From: Archivesica marissinica
Lineage: Eukaryota > Mollusca > Bivalvia > Venerida > Vesicomyidae
Direction: 5' to 3'
DNA: 64,000 nt
Assembly (NCBI GenBank): GCA_014843695.1
Contig: CM026391.1
Span: 33,547,445-33,611,444 of the forward strand
The position numbers were made by a program, and so were the translations under genes. Of the stretch, positions 1 to 15,503 are shown piece after piece. The first letter of the stretch is position 1; each line of letters begins with the position of its first letter. The notes below the pieces were generated by a model. That model was not told the DNA's origin and did no database searches. It saw only the letters and a program-made list of their open reading frames with translations.

Positions 1-3000
1 TGACACGATATAGATATGTATTGAGCACGGCATGCTGGAGAATGGTCTCTGCCATGATACATATATGGTATGCTGGAGAATGGTCTCTGACACGATACAG
101 ATATGGCATGCTGGAGAATGGTCTCCGCCACGATACAGATATGGCATGCTGGAGAATGGACTGTGGCACGATAGAGATATGTATTGAGCATGGCATGCTG
201 GGGAATGGTCTCTGACACGATACAGATATGTATTGAGCACGGCATGCTGGAGAACGGTCTCTGACACGAAACAGATATGTATTGAGCACGGCATGCTGGG
301 GAATGGTCTCTGACATGATACAGATATGTATTGAACACGGCATGCTGGAGAATGGTCTCTGGCACGATACAGATATGTATTGAGCATTACATGCTGGGGA
401 ATGGTCTATGACACGATACAGATATGTATTGAGCACGGCATGCTGGAGAATGCTCTCTGACACGATACATATATGGCATGCTGGAGAATGGTCTCTGGCA
501 CGATACAGATAGGTATTGAGCACTACATGCTTGGGAATGGTCTCTGAAACGATACAGATATGTATTGAGCATGGCATGCTGGAGAATGGTCTCTGACACG
601 ATTCAGATATGTATTGAGCACTACATGCTGAAGAATGGTCTCTGCCACGATACAGATATGTATTGGGCACGGCATGCTGGAGAATGGTCTCTGCCACGAT
701 ACAGATATGCCATGCTGGAGAATGGTTTCTGGCATGATACAGATATGTATTGAGCACGGCATGCTGGAGAATGGTCTCTGCCACGATACAGATATGTATT
801 GAGCACGGCATGCTGGAGAATGGTCTCTGCCACGATACAGATATGTATTGAGCACGGCATGCTGGATAATGATCTCTGCCACGATACAGATATGTATTGA
901 GCACGACATGCTGGAGAATGGTCTCTGACACGATACAGATATGTATTGAGCAGGGCATGCTGGAGAATGGTCTCTGCCACGATACAGATATGGCATGCTG
1001 GAGAATGGTCTCTGACACGATACAGATATGTATTGAGCACGATATGCTGGAGAATCGTCTCTGACACGATACAGATATGTATTGAGCACGGCATGCTGAA
1101 GAATGTTCTCTGGCACGATATAGATATGGCATGCTGGAGAATGGTCTCTGACACGATACAGATATGTATTGAGCACGGCATGCTGGAGAATGGTCTCGGC
1201 CACGATACAGATATGGTATGCTGGAGAATGCTCTCTGCCACGATAAAGATATGTATTGAGCAAGGCATGCCGGAGAATGGTCTCTGCCACGATACAGATA
1301 TGTATTGAACCCGGAATGCTGGAGAATTTTCTCTGCCACGATACAGATATGTATTGAGCTCGGCATTCTGGAGAATGGTCTCTGACACGATACAGATATA
1401 GTATGCTGGAGAATGGTCTTTGACAAGATACAGATATGGTATGCTGGAGAATGGTCTCCGCCACGATACAGATATGGCATGCTGGAGAATGGTCTATGCC
1501 ACGATACAAATATGGTATGCTGGAGAATGGTCTCTGCCACGATACAGATATGTATTGAGCTCGGCATGCTGGATAATGGTCTCTGCCACGATACAGATAT
1601 GTATTGAGCACGGCATGCTGGAGAATGGTCTCTGACACGATATAGATATGTATTGAGCACGGCATGCTGGAGAATGGTCTCTGCCATGATACATATATGG
1701 TATGCTGGAGAATGGTCTCTGACACGATACAGATATGGCATGCTGGAGAATGGTCTCCGCCACGATACAGATATGGCATGCTGGAGAATGGACTGTGGCA
1801 CGATAGAGATATGTATTGAGCATGGCATGCTGGGGAATGGTCTCTGACACGATACAGATATGTATTGAGCACGGCATGCTGGAGAACGGTCTCTGACACG
1901 AAACAGATATGTATTGAGCACGGCATGCTGGGGAATGGTCTCTGACACGATACAGATATGTATTGAGCACGGCATGCTGGGGAATGGTCTCTGGCACGAT
2001 ACAGATATTTATTGAGCACGGCATGCTGGAGAATGGTCTCTGACACAATACAGATATGCATTGAGCACGGCATGCTGGAGAATGGTCTCTGCCACGATAC
2101 AGATATGGCATGCTGGAGAATGGTCTCTGGCATGCTACAGATAGGTATTGAGCACTACATGCTTGGGAATGGTCTCTGAAACGATACAGATATGTATTGA
2201 GCATGGCATGCTGGAGAATGGTCTCTGACACGATTCAGATATGTATTGAGCACTACATGCTGAAGAATGGTCTCTGCCACGATACAGATATGTATTGGGC
2301 ACGGCATGCTGGAGAATGGTCTCTGCCACGATACAGATATGCCATGCTGGAGAATGGTTTCTGGCATGATACAGATATGGCAGGCTGGAGAATGGTCTCT
2401 GCCACGATAAAGATATGTATTGATCACGGCATGCTGGAGAATGGTCTCTGCCACGATACAGATATGTATTGAGCACGGCATGCTGGATAATGATCTCTGC
2501 CACGATACAGATATGTATTGAGCACGACATGCTGGAGAATGGTCTCTGACACGATACAGATATGTATTGAGCACGGCATGATGGAGAATGGTCTCTGCCA
2601 CGATACAGATATGGCATGCTGGAGAATGGTCTCTGACACGATACAGATATGTATTGAGCACGATATGCTGGAGAATCGTCTCTGACACGATACAGATATG
2701 TATTGAGCACGGCATGCTGAAGAATGTTCTCTGGCACGATATAGATATGGCATGCTGGAGAATGGTCTCTGACACGATACAGATATGTATTGAGCACGGC
2801 ATGCTGGAGAATGGTCTCTGCCACGATACAGATATGGTATGCTGGAGAATGGTCTCTGCCACGATACAGATATGTATTGAGCACGGCATGCTGGAGAATG
2901 GTCTCTGCCACGATACAGATATGTATTGAACCCGGAATGCTGGAGAATTTTCTCTGCCACGATACAGATATGTATTGAGCTCGGCATTCTGGAGAATGAT

Positions 3001-6000
3001 CTCTGCCACGATACAGATATGTATTGAGCACACCATGCTGGAGAATGGTATCTGCCACGATACAGATATGTATTGAGCACGGCATGCTGGATAATGATCT
3101 CTGACACGATACAGATATGTATTGAGCACGGCATGCTGGAGAATGGTCTCTGCCACGATACAGATATGGTATGCTGGAGAATGGTCTCTGCCACGATACA
3201 GATATGTATTGAGCACGGCATGCTGGAGAATGGTCTCTGCCACGATACAGATATGTATTGAGCACGGCATTCTGGAGAATGGACTCTGCCACGATACAGA
3301 TATAGTATGCTGGAGAATGGTCTTTGACACGATACAGATATGGCATGCTGGAGAATGGTCTCCGCCACGATACAGATATGGCATGCTGGAGAATGGTCTA
3401 TGCCACGATACAAATATGGTATGCTGGAGAATGGTCTCTGCCACGATACAGATATGTATTGAGCCCGTCATGCTGGAGAATGGTCTCTGCCACGATACAG
3501 ATATGTATTGAGCACGGCATGCTGGAGAATGGTCTCTGACACGATATAGATATGTATTGAGCACGGCATGCTGGAGAATGGTCTCTGCCATGATACATAT
3601 ATGGTATGCTGGAGAATGGTCTCTGACACGATACAGATATGGCATGCTGGAGAATGGTCTCCGCCACGATACAGATATGGCATGCTGGAGAATGGTCTCT
3701 GGCACGATAGAGATATGTATTGAGCATGGCATGCTGGGGAATGGTCTCTGACACGATACAGATATGTATTGAGCACGGCATGCTGGAGAAAGGTCTCTGA
3801 CACGATACAGATATGTATTGAGCACGGCATGCTGGGGAATGGTCTCTGACACGATACAGATATGTATTGAGCACGGCATGCTGGGGAATGGTCTCTGCCA
3901 CGATACAGATATGGCATGCTGGAGAATGGTCTCTGGCATGCTACATATAGGTATTGAGCACTACATGCTTGGGAATGGTCTCTGAAACGATACAGATATG
4001 TATTGAGCACTACATGCTGGAGAATGGTCTCTGCCACGATACAGATATGTATTGGGCACGGCATGCTGGAGAATGGTCTCTGCCACGATACAGATATGTA
4101 TTGCACGGCATGCTGGAGAATGGTCTCTGCACGATACAGATATGCCATGCTGGAGAATGGTTCTGGCATGATACAGATATGGCAGGCTGGAGAATGGTCT
4201 CTGCCACGATAAAGATATGTATTGATCACGGCATGCTGGAGAATGGTCTCTGCCACGATACAGATATGTATTGAGCACGGCATGCTGGAGAATGATCTCT
4301 GCCACGATACAGATATGTATTGAGCACGGCATGCTGGAGAATGGTCTCTGACACGATACAGATATGTATTGAGCTCGGCATGCTGGAGAATGGTCTCTGC
4401 CACGATACAGATATGGCATGCTGGAGAATGGTCTCTGACACGATACAGATATGTATTGAGCACGACATGCTGGAGAATGGTCTCTGACACGATACAGATA
4501 TGTATTGAGCACGGCATGCTGAAGAATGTTCTCTGGCACGATATAGATATGGCATGCTGGAGAATGGTCTCTGACACGATACAGATATGTATTGAGCACG
4601 GCATGCTGGAGAATGGTCTCTGACACGATACAGATATGTATTGAGCACGGCATGCTGGGGAATGGTCTCTGACACGATACCTATATGTATTGAGCACGGC
4701 ATGCTGGGGAATGGTCTCTGGCACGATACAGATATTTATTGAGCACGGCATGCTGGAGAATGGTCTCTGACACAATACAGATATGCATTGAGCACGGCAT
4801 GCTGGAGAATGGTCTCTGCCACGATACAGATATGGCATGCTGGAGAATGGTCTCTGGCATGATACAGATATGGCAAGCTGGAGAATGGTCTCTGCCACGA
4901 TAAAGATATGTATTGATCACGGCATGCTGGAGAATGGTCTCTGCCACGATACAGATATGGCATGCTGGAGAATGGTCTCTGCCACGATACAGATATGGCA
5001 TGCTGGAGAATGGTCTCTGCCACGATACAGATATGTATTGAGCACGGCATGCTGGAGAATGGTCTCTGCCACGATACAGATAGGTATTGAGCTCGGCATT
5101 CTGGAGAATGGTCTCTGCCATGATACAGATATGTATTGAACACGGCATGCTGGAGAATGGTCTCTGGCACGATACAGATATGTATTGAGCATTACATGCT
5201 GGGGAATGGTCTATGACACGATACAGATATGTATTGAGCACGGCATGCTGGAGAATGCTCTCTGACACGATACATATATGGCATGCTGGAGAATGGTCTC
5301 TGGCACGATACAGATAGGTATTGAGCACTACATGCTTGGGAATGGTCTCTGAAACGATACAGATATGTATTGAGCATGGCATGCTGGAGAATGGTCTCTG
5401 ACACGATTCAGATATGTATTGAGCACTACATGCTGAAGAATGGTCTCTGCCACGATACAGATATGTATTGGGCACGGCATGCTGGAGAATGGTCTCTGCC
5501 ACGATACAGATATGCATGCTGGAGAATGGTCTCTGGCATGATACAGATATGTATTGAGCACGGCATGCTGGAGAATGGTCTCTGCCACGATACAGATATG
5601 TATTGAGCACGGCATGCTGGAGAATGGTCTCTGCCACGATACAGATATGGCATGCTGGATAATGATCTCTGCCACGATACAGATATGTATTGAGCACGAC
5701 ATGCTGGAGAATGGTCTCTGGCACGATACAGATATGTATTGAGCACGGCATGCTGGAGAATGGTCTCTGCCACGATACAGATATGGCATGCTGGAGAATG
5801 GTCTCTGACACGATACAGATATGTATTGAGCACGATATGCTGGAGAATCGTCTCTGACACGATACAGATATGTATTGAGCACGGCATGCTGAAGAATGGT
5901 CTCTGGCACAATATAGATATGGTATGCTGGAGAATGGTCTCTGACACGATACAGATATGTATTGAGCACGGCATGCTGGAGAATGGTCTCTGCCACGATA

Positions 6001-6640
6001 CAGATATGGTATGCTGGAGAATGGTCTCTGCCACGATACAGATATGTATTGAGCACGGCATGCTGGAGAATGGTCTCTGCCACGATACAGATATGTATTG
6101 AGCACGGCATTCTGGAGAATGGTCACTGACATGTTACAGATATGTATTGAGCACGGCATGCTGGAGAATGGACTCTGCCACGATACAGATATAGTATGCT
6201 GGAGAATGGTCTTTGACACGATACAGATATAGTATGCTGGAGAATGGTCTCCGCCACGATACAGATATGGCATGCTGGAGAATGGTCTATGCCACGATAC
6301 AAATATGGTATGCTGGAGAATGGTCTCTGCCACGATACAGATATGTATTGAGCCCGGCATGCTGGAGAATGGTCTCTGCCACGATACAGATATGTATTGA
6401 GCACGGCATGCTGGAGAATGGTCTCTGACACGATATAGATATGTATTGAGCACGGCATGCTGGAGAATGGTCTCTGCCATGATACATATATGGTATGCTG
6501 TAGAATGGTCTCTGACACTATACAGATATGGCATGCTGGAGAATGGTCTCCGCCACGATACAGATATGGCATGCTGGAGAATGGTCTCTGGCACGATAGA
6601 GATATGTATTGAGCATGGCATGCTGGGGAATGGTCTCTGA
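1..6640. repeat. Higher-order copies inside satellite A, left end
   Basis: A distinctive run of variants recurs at 21-215, 1653-1847, 3557-3751 and 6446-6640: a CATGATACATATATGG unit, two short units with GGTCTCCGCC, then a GATAGAGATATG unit. The spacings are 1632, 1904 and 2889 bp. The first two copies run parallel at an offset of 1632 bp, shifting to 1621 bp (one 11-bp long/short change) past about 0.85 kb, with the same rare variants at 861/2482 (GGATAATGATC), 1051/2672 (AGAATCGTCT) and 1321/2942 (GGAGAATTTT). Short stretches between them differ, so the copies are mosaics. 1632 equals 24 long plus 12 short units. Confidence 0.8.
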
Positions 6641-9600
6641 CACGATACAGATATGTATTGAGCACGGCATGCTGGAGAAAGGTCTCTGACACGATACAGA
6701 TATGTATTGAGCACGGCATGCTGGGGAATGGTCTCTGGCACGATACAGATATTTATTGAGCACGGCATGCTGGAGAATGGTCTCTGACACAATACAGATA
6801 TGCATTGAGCACGGCATGCTGGAGAATGGTCTCTGCCACGATACAGATATGGCATGCTGGAGAATGGTCTCTGGCATGATACAGATATGGCATGCTGGAG
6901 AATGGTGTCTGCCACGATAAAGATATGTATTGATTACGGCATGCTGGAGAATGGTCTCTGCCATGATACAGATATGGCATGCTGGAGAATGGTCTCTGCC
7001 ACGATACAGATATGACATACTGGAGAATGGTCTCTGCCACGATACAGATATGTATTGAGCACGGCATGCTGGAGAATGGTCTCTGCCACGATACAGATAG
7101 GTATTGAGCTCGGCATTCTGGAGAATGGTCTCTGCCATGATACAGATATGTATTGAATACGGCATGCTGGAGAATCGTCTCTGGCACGATACAGATATGT
7201 ATTGAGCACGGCATGCTGGAGAATGGTCTCTGCAACGATACAGATATGGTAAGCAGGAAAATGGTCTCTGAAACGATACAGATATGGCATGCTGGAGAAT
7301 GCTCTCTGCCACGATACAGATATGGTATGCTGGCGAATCGTCTCTGCCACGATACAGATATGTATTGAGCACGGCATGCTGGGGAATGGTCTCTGACACG
7401 ATACAGATATGTATTGAGCACGGCATGCTGGGGAATGGTCTCTGTCACGATACAGATATGTATTGAGCACGGCATGCTGGAGAATGGTCTCTGGCACGAT
7501 ACAGATATGGCATGCTGGAGAATGGTCTCTGACACGATACATATATATTGAGCACGGCATGCTGGAGAATGGTCTCTGCCACGATACAGATATGTATTGA
7601 GCACGGCATGCTGGAGAATGGTCTCTGCCACGATAAAGATATAGTATGCTGGGGAATGGTCTCTGCCACGATACAGATATGTATTGAGCATGGCATGCTG
7701 GGTAATAGTCTCTGGCACTATACAGATATGTATTGAGCACGGCATGCTGGAGAACGGTCTCTGACACGATACAGATATGTATTGAGCACGGCATGCTGGA
7801 GAATGGTCTCTGCCACGATACAGATATGTATTGAGCACTATATGCTGGAGAATGGTCTCTGACACGATACAGATATGTATTGATCACTACATGCTGGGGA
7901 ATGGTCTCTGACACGATACAGATATGGATTGAGCACGGCATGCTGGAGAATGGGCTCTGACACGATACAGATATGGCATGCTGGAAAATGGTCTCTGGCA
8001 CGATACAGATATGTATTGAGCCCTACATGCTGGGGAATGATCGCTGACACGATACAGATATGTATTGAGCACGGCATGCTGGAGAATGGTCTCTGACACG
8101 ATAAAGATATGTATTGAGCACTACATGCTGGGGAATGGTCTCTGACACGATACAGATATGTATTGAGCACGGTATGCTGGGGAATGGTCTCTGAGACGAT
8201 ACAGATATGTATTGAGCACGGCATGCTGAAGAATGATCTCTGCCACGATACAGATATGTATTGAGCACGGTATACTGGAGAATGGTCTCTGGCACGATAC
8301 AGATATTTATTGAGCACGGCATGCTGGAGAATGGTCTCTGCTACGATACAGATATGCCATGCTGGAGAATGGCCTCTAGCATGATACATATATGGCAGGC
8401 TGGAGAATGGTCTCTGCCACGATAAAGATATGTATTGATCACGGCATGCTGGAGAATGGTCTCTGCCACGATACAGATATGGCATGCTGGAGAATGGTCT
8501 CTGCTACGATACAGATATGTCATGCTGGAGAATTGTCTCTGCCACGATACAGATATGTATTGAGCACGGCATGCTGGGGAATAGTCTCTGACACTATTCA
8601 GATATGTATTGAGCACGGCATGTTGGAGAACGGTCTCTGACAGGATACAGATATGTATTGAGCACGGCATGCTGGAGAATGGTCTCTGCCACGATACAGA
8701 TATGTATTGAGCACGGCATGCTGGAGAACGGTCTCTGACACGATACAGATATGTATTGAGCACGACATGCTGGAGAATGGTCTCTGCCACGATACAGATA
8801 TGGCATGCTGGAAAATGGTCTCTGACACGATACAGATATGGCATGCTGGAGAATGGTCTCCGCCATGAAACAGATATGGCATGCTGGAGAATGGTCTCTG
8901 CCACGATACAGATATGGTAAGCTGGCGAATGGTCTCTGCCACGATACAGATATGTATTGAGCACGGCATGCTGGGGAATGGTCTCTGACACGATACAGAT
9001 ATGTAATGAGCACGGCATGCTGGGGAATGGTCTCTGGCACGATACAGATATGTTTTGAGCACGTCATGCTGGGGAATAGTCTGTGACACGATACAGATAT
9101 GTATTGAGCACGGCATGCTGGAGAATGGTCTCTGCCATGATTCAGATATGTATTGAGCCCGGCATGCTGGAGAATGGTCTCTGACACGATACAGATATGT
9201 ATTGAGCACCGCTTGCTGGAGAATGGTCTCTGCCACGATACAGATATGGTATGCTGGAGAATGGTTTCTGCCACGATACAGATATGTATTGAGCATGGCA
9301 TGCTGGAGAATGGTCTCTGACACGCAAAAGATATGGCATGCTGGAGATTGGTCTCTGGCACGATACAGATATGGCATGCTGGAGAATGGTCTCTGGCACG
9401 ATACAGATATGGCATGCTGGAGAATGGTCTCTGACACGATACAGATATGTATTGAGCACTGCATGCTGGAGAATGGTCTCTACTATGATACAGATATGGC
9501 ACGCTGGAGAATGGTCTCTGCCACGATACAGATATAGCATGCTGGAGAATGGTCTCTGGCACGATACAGATATGGCATGCTGGAGAATGGTCTCTGCCAC

Positions 9601-10968
9601 GATACAGATATGTATTGAGCACTGCATGCTGGAGTATGGTCTCTGCTACGATACAGATATGGGATGCTGGAGAATGGTCTCTGCCACGATACAGATATGT
9701 ATTGAGCACGGCATGCTGGAGAATGGTCTCTGACACGATACAGATATGTATTGAGCACGGCATGCTGGAGAATGTTCTCTGACACGATACAGATATGTAT
9801 TGAGCACGGCATGCTGGAGAATGGTCTCTGACACGATACAGATATGTATTGAGCACGGCATGCTGGATAATGGTCTCTGCCACGATACAGATATGGTATG
9901 CTGGAGAATGGTCTTTGACACGATACAGATATGGCATGCTGGAGAATGATCTCCGCCACGATACAGATATGGAATGCTGGAGAATGGTCTATGCCACGAT
10001 AGAGATATGGTATGCTGGAGAATGGTCTCTGCCACGATACAGATATGTATTGAGCCCGGAATGCTGGAGAATAGTCTCTGCCACGATACAGATATGGCAT
10101 GCTGGAAAATGGTCTCTGACACGATACAGATATGGCATGCTGGAGAATGGTCTCCGCCACGATACAGATATGGCATGCTGGAGAATGGTCTCTGCCACGA
10201 TACAGATATGTAATGAGCACGGCATGCTGGATAATGGTCTCTGGCACGATACAGATATGGCATGCTGGAAAATGGTCTCTGACACGATACAGATATGGCA
10301 TGCTGGAGAATGGTCTCCGCAACGATACAGATATGGAATGCTGGAGAATGGTCTCTGCCACGATACAGATATGGTATGCTGGCGAATGGTCTCTGCCACG
10401 ATACAGATATGTATTGAGCACGGCATGCTGGGGAATGGTCTCTGACACGATACAGATATGTATTGAGCACGGCATGCTGTGGAATGATCTCTGGCACGAT
10501 ACAGATATGTTTTGAGCACGGCATGCTGGGGAATAGTCTGTGACACGATACAGATATGTATTGAGAACGGCATGCTGGAGAATGGTCTCTGCCATGATTC
10601 AGATATGTATTGAGCCCTGCATGCTGGAGATTGGTCTCTGACACGATACAGAAATGTACTGAGCACCGCTTGCTGGAGAATGGTCTCTGCCACGATACAG
10701 ATATGGTATGCTGGAGAATGGTCTCTGCCACGATACAGATATGACATGCTGGAGAATGGTCTCTGACACGATAAAGATATGACATGCTGGAGATTGGTTT
10801 CTGACACGATAAAGATATGACATGCTGGAGATTGGTCTCTGGCACGATACAGATATGGTATGATGGAGAATGGTCTCTGACACGATAAAGATATGACATG
10901 CTGGAGATTGGTCTCTGGCACGATACAGATATGGTATGATGGAGAATGGTCTCTGACACGATACAGAT

Positions 10969-11874
10969 ATGGCATGCTGGAGAATGGTCTCTGGCACGAA
11001 ACAGATATGGCATGCTGGAGAATGGTCTCTGACAAGATACATATATGTATTGAGCACGGCATGCTGGAGAATGGTCTCTGCCACGATACAGATATGGCAC
11101 GCTGGAGAATGGTCTCTGCCACGATACAGATATAGCATTCTGGAGAATGGTCTCTGGCACGATACAGATATGGCATGCTGGAGAATGGTCTCTGCCAAGA
11201 TACAGATATGTATTGAGCACGGCATGCTGGAGAATGGTCTCTGGCACGATACATATATGGCATGCTGGAGAATGGTCTCTGCCACGATACAGATATGTAT
11301 TGAGCACGGCATGCTGGGAAATGGTCTCTGGCACGACACAGATATGTATTGAGCACGGCATGCTGGAGAATGGACTCTGCCATGATACCGATATGTATTG
11401 AGCACGGCATGCTGGAGAATGGTTTCTGCCACGATACAGATATGGCATGCTGGAGAATGGTCTCTGGCACGAAACAGATATGTCATGCTGGAGAATGGTC
11501 TCTGACAAGATACATATATGTATTGAGCACGGCATGCTGGAGAATGGTCTCTGCCACGATACAGATATGGCACGCTGGAGAATGGTCTCTGCCACGATAC
11601 AGATATAGCATTCTGGAGAATGGTCTCTGGCACGATACAGATATGGCATGCTGGAGAATGGTCTCTGCCAAGATACAGATATGTATTGAGCACGGCATGC
11701 TGGAGAATGGTCTCTGGCACGATACATATATGGCATGCTGGAGAAAGGTCTCTGCCACGATACAGATATGTATTGAGCACGGCATGCTGGGAAATGGTCT
11801 CTGGCACGACACAGATATGTATTGAGCACGGCATGCTGGAGAATGGACTCTGCCATGGTACCGATATGTATTGA
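10969..11874. repeat. 473-bp tandem duplication within satellite A
   Basis: The stretch near 10969-11400 recurs 473 bp downstream to about 11874. Both copies share uncommon changes: GACAAGATACATATATG, TATAGCATTCTGG, CTGCCAAGATACAG, a GGGAAATGG unit with CACGACACAG, and a final unit reading ACCGATATG. The period equals five long plus six short units, as expected for unequal exchange in register. Confidence 0.85.
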
Positions 11875-14079
11875 GCACGGCATGCTGGAGAATGGTCTCT
11901 GCCATGATACAGATATGTATTGAGCACGGCATGGTGGAGAATGGTCTCTGCCATGATACAGATATATATTGAGCACAGCATGCTGGAGAATGGTCTCTGA
12001 CACGATAAAGATATGTATTGAGCACGGCATGCTGGAGAATGGTCTCTGCCACGATACAGATATGTATTGAGCACGGCATGCTGGAGAATGGTCTCTGCCA
12101 CGATACAGATATGGCATGCTGGGGAATGGTCTCTGCAACGATACAGATATGGCATGCTGGAGAATGGTCTCTGGCACGATACAGATATGGCATGCTGGAG
12201 AATGGTCTCTGACACAATACAGATATGTATTGAGCACGGCATGCTGGAGAATGGTCTCTGCCACGATACAGATATGGCAAGCTGGAGAATGGTCTCTGCT
12301 ACGATACAGATATTGCATGCTGGAGAATGGTCTCTGGCACGATACAGATATGGCATGCTGGAGAATGGTCTCTGCCACGATACAGATATGTATTGAGCAC
12401 GGCATGCTGGAGAATGGTCTCTGCGACGATACAGATATGGGATGCTGGAGAATGGTCTCTGGCACGATACAGATATGTATTGAGCACGACATGCTGGTGA
12501 ATGATCTCTGACACGATACAGATATGTATTGAGCACGGCATGCTGGAGAATGGTTTCTGCCACGATACAGATATGGTATGCTGGAGAATGGTCTCTGACA
12601 CGATACAGATATGTATTGAGCACGATATGCTGGAGAATGGTCTCTGACACGATACAGATATGTAATGAGCACGGCATGCTGGAGAATGGTCTCTGACACG
12701 ATACAGATATGGCATGCTGGAGAATGGTCTCTGACACGATACAGATATGTATTGAGCACGACATGCTGGGGAATGGTCTCTGGCACGATATAGATATGGC
12801 ATGCTGGAGAATGTTCTCTGCCAGGATACAGATATGTATTGAGCACGGCATACTGGAGAATGGTCTCTGCCACGATACAGATATGTATTGAGCACGGCAT
12901 GCTGTGGAATGGTCTCTGGCACGATACAGATATGTATTGAGCACGGCATGCCGGGGAATGGTCTCTGCTACGATACAAATATGGTATGCTGGAGAATGGT
13001 CAATGCCACGATACAGATATGGTATGCTGGAGAATGGTCTCTGACACGATACAGATATGTAATGAGTACGGCATGCTGGAGAATGGTCTCTGACACGATA
13101 CAGATATGGCATGCTGGAGAATGCTCTCTGCCACGATACAGATATGTATTGAGCACGACATGCTGGGGAATGGTCTCTGGCATGATACAGATATGGCATG
13201 CTGGAGAATTGTCGCTGCCACGATACAGATATGTATTGAGCACGGCATGTTGGAGAATGGTCTCTGCCACGATACAGATATGTATTGAGCACGGCATGCT
13301 GTGGAATGGTCTCTGGCACGATACAGATATGGCATGTTGGATAATGGTCTCTGCCACGATACAGATATGTATTGAGCACGGCATGCTGGAGAATGGTCTC
13401 TGCCACGATACAGATATATATTGAGCACGGCATGCTGGAGAATGGTCTCTGCCATGATACAGATATGTTTTGAACACGGCATGCTTGAGAATGGTCTCTG
13501 CCACGATACAGATATGTATTGAGCACGGCATGCTGGAGAATGGTCTCTGCCACGATACAGATATGTATTGAGCACGACATGCTGGAGAATGGTCTCTGAC
13601 ACGATACAGATATGTATTGAGCACGGCATGCTGGAGAATGGTCTCTGCCATGATACAGATATGGCATGCTGGTGAATGGTCTCTGACACGATACAGATAT
13701 GTATTGAACACCACATGCTGGAGAATGGTCTCTGACACGATACAGATATGTATTGAGCACGGCATGCTGGAGAATGGTCTCTACATCGATACAGATATGG
13801 CATTCTGGAGAATGGTCTCTGCCACGATACAGATATGTATTGAGCACGGCATGCTGGAGAATGGTCTCTGACACGATACAGATATATATTGAACCCGGCA
13901 TGCTGGAGAATGGTCTCTGCCATGATACAGATATGTATTGAGCAGGGCATGCTGGAAAATGGTCTCTGACACGATACAGATATGTATTAGACACGGCATG
14001 CCGGGGAATGGTCTTTGCCATGATACAGATATGGTATGCTGGATAATGGTCAATGCCACGATACAGTTATGGTATGCTG

Positions 14080-15020
14080 GAGAATGGTCTCTGCACGATA
14101 CAGATATGTATTGAGCACGCATGCTGGTGTGGGTGGTTTGGTGTTGTTTGGTGTGGAGAATGGTCTCTGCACGATACAGATATGTATGAGCACGGATGCT
14201 GGAGAATGGTCTCTGACACGATACAGATATGGCATGCTGGAGAATGGTCTCTGCACGATACAGATATGTATTGAGCACGACATGCTGGGGAATGGTCTCT
14301 GGCACGATAAGATATGGCATGCTGGAGAATGTCTCTGCCAGATACAGATATGTATTGAGCACGGCATCTGGAGAATGGTCTCTGCCACGATACAGATATG
14401 GTGTGGTGGTTTGTGTTGGTGCGGGTGGTTTGGTTTTGGAGAATGGTCTCTGCACGATACAGATATGTATGAGACGGCATGCTGGAGAATGGTCTTGCAC
14501 GATACAGATATGGCAGCTGGGAATGTCTCTACGATAAGATATGTGTGGGTGGTTTGGTGTTGGCATGCTGGAGAATGTCTGACGATACAGATATGTATTG
14601 AGCACGGCATGTGGAGAATGTCTCTGTGTGGGTGTGTGCTGGAGAATGGTCTCTGCACGATACAGTATGTATGAGCACGGCATGCTGGGTGGTTTGGTGT
14701 TGGTTTGGTGTTGTATTGAGCCGGCATGCTGGAGAATGGTCTCTCACGATACAGATATGGCATCTGGAGAATGGTTCTGCCACGATACAGATATGTATTG
14801 AGCACGGCATGCTGGAGAATGGTCTCTGCACGATACAGATATATATTGACCGGCATGCTGGAGAATGGTCTCTGCCATGATACAGATATGTATTGAGCAC
14901 GGCATGCTGGAGAATGGTCTCTGACACGATACAGATATGTATTAGCCGGCATGCTGGGAATGGTCTTGCCATGATACAGATATGGTATGCTGGATAAGGT
15001 TGCACGTGTTGGTATGCTGG
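14080..15020. other. Indel-rich degraded patch of satellite A with G/T-rich insertions
   Basis: Nearly every unit here has one or more single-base deletions (CTGCACG for CTGCCACG, TATGAGCAC for TATTGAGCAC, GAATGTCTC for GAATGGTCTC), while flanking units are almost indel-free. G/T-only stretches interrupt units at about 14128-14153, 14401-14437 (one C), 14544-14561, 14626-14639 and 14687-14712, each built from TGGTTTGGTGTTG-like words. The pattern resembles uncorrected long-read consensus more than evolved sequence. A truly degraded block is the alternative. Confidence 0.7.
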
Positions 15021-15328
15021 AGAATGGTCTCTGCCACGATACAGATATGTATTGATCACGGCATGCTGGAGAATGGTCTCTGGCACGATACAGATATGTA
15101 TTGAGCACGGTATGCTGGAGAATGGTCTCTGACACGATATAGATATGGCATGCTGGAGAATGGTCTCTGCCACGATACAGATATGTATTGAGCACGACAT
15201 GCTGGGGAATGGTCTCTGGCACGATACAGATATGGCATGCTGGAGAATGGTCTCTGCCACGATACAGATATGTATTGAGCACGGCATGCTGGAGAATGGT
15301 CTCTGCCACGATACAGATATGTATTGAG

Positions 15329-15503
15329 CACGGCATGCTGTGGAATGGTCTCTGGCACGATACAGATATGGCATGCTGGAGAATGGTCTCTGCCACGATA
15401 CAGATATGTATTGAGCACGGCATGCTGGAGAATGTTCTCTGCCACGATACAGATATGTATTGAGCACGGCATGCTGGAGAATAGTCTCTACAACGATACA
15501 GAT
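15329..15503. repeat. Uninterrupted ('empty') counterpart of the B+C insertion site, copy 1
   Basis: The order here is a GCATGCTGTGGAATGG unit, then a short unit, then a long unit with GAATGTTCTCTGCC, then a unit with GTCTCTACAACG. The same order flanks the B+C composite at 38.0/40.0, 41.7/43.4 and 45.1/46.9 kb. Here the 14 bases AGAATGGTCTCTGC at 15380-15393 sit between GGCATGCTGG and CACGATACAG; in the occupied copies B+C sits there instead. Confidence 0.75.

Noticed and set aside
14117..14715. G/T-rich stretches as a separate microsatellite or a G-quadruplex-forming element
   Set aside because: They occur only inside indel-rich patches, always between broken satellite units, and differ in length and wording. 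Sequencing or consensus noise explains them better.
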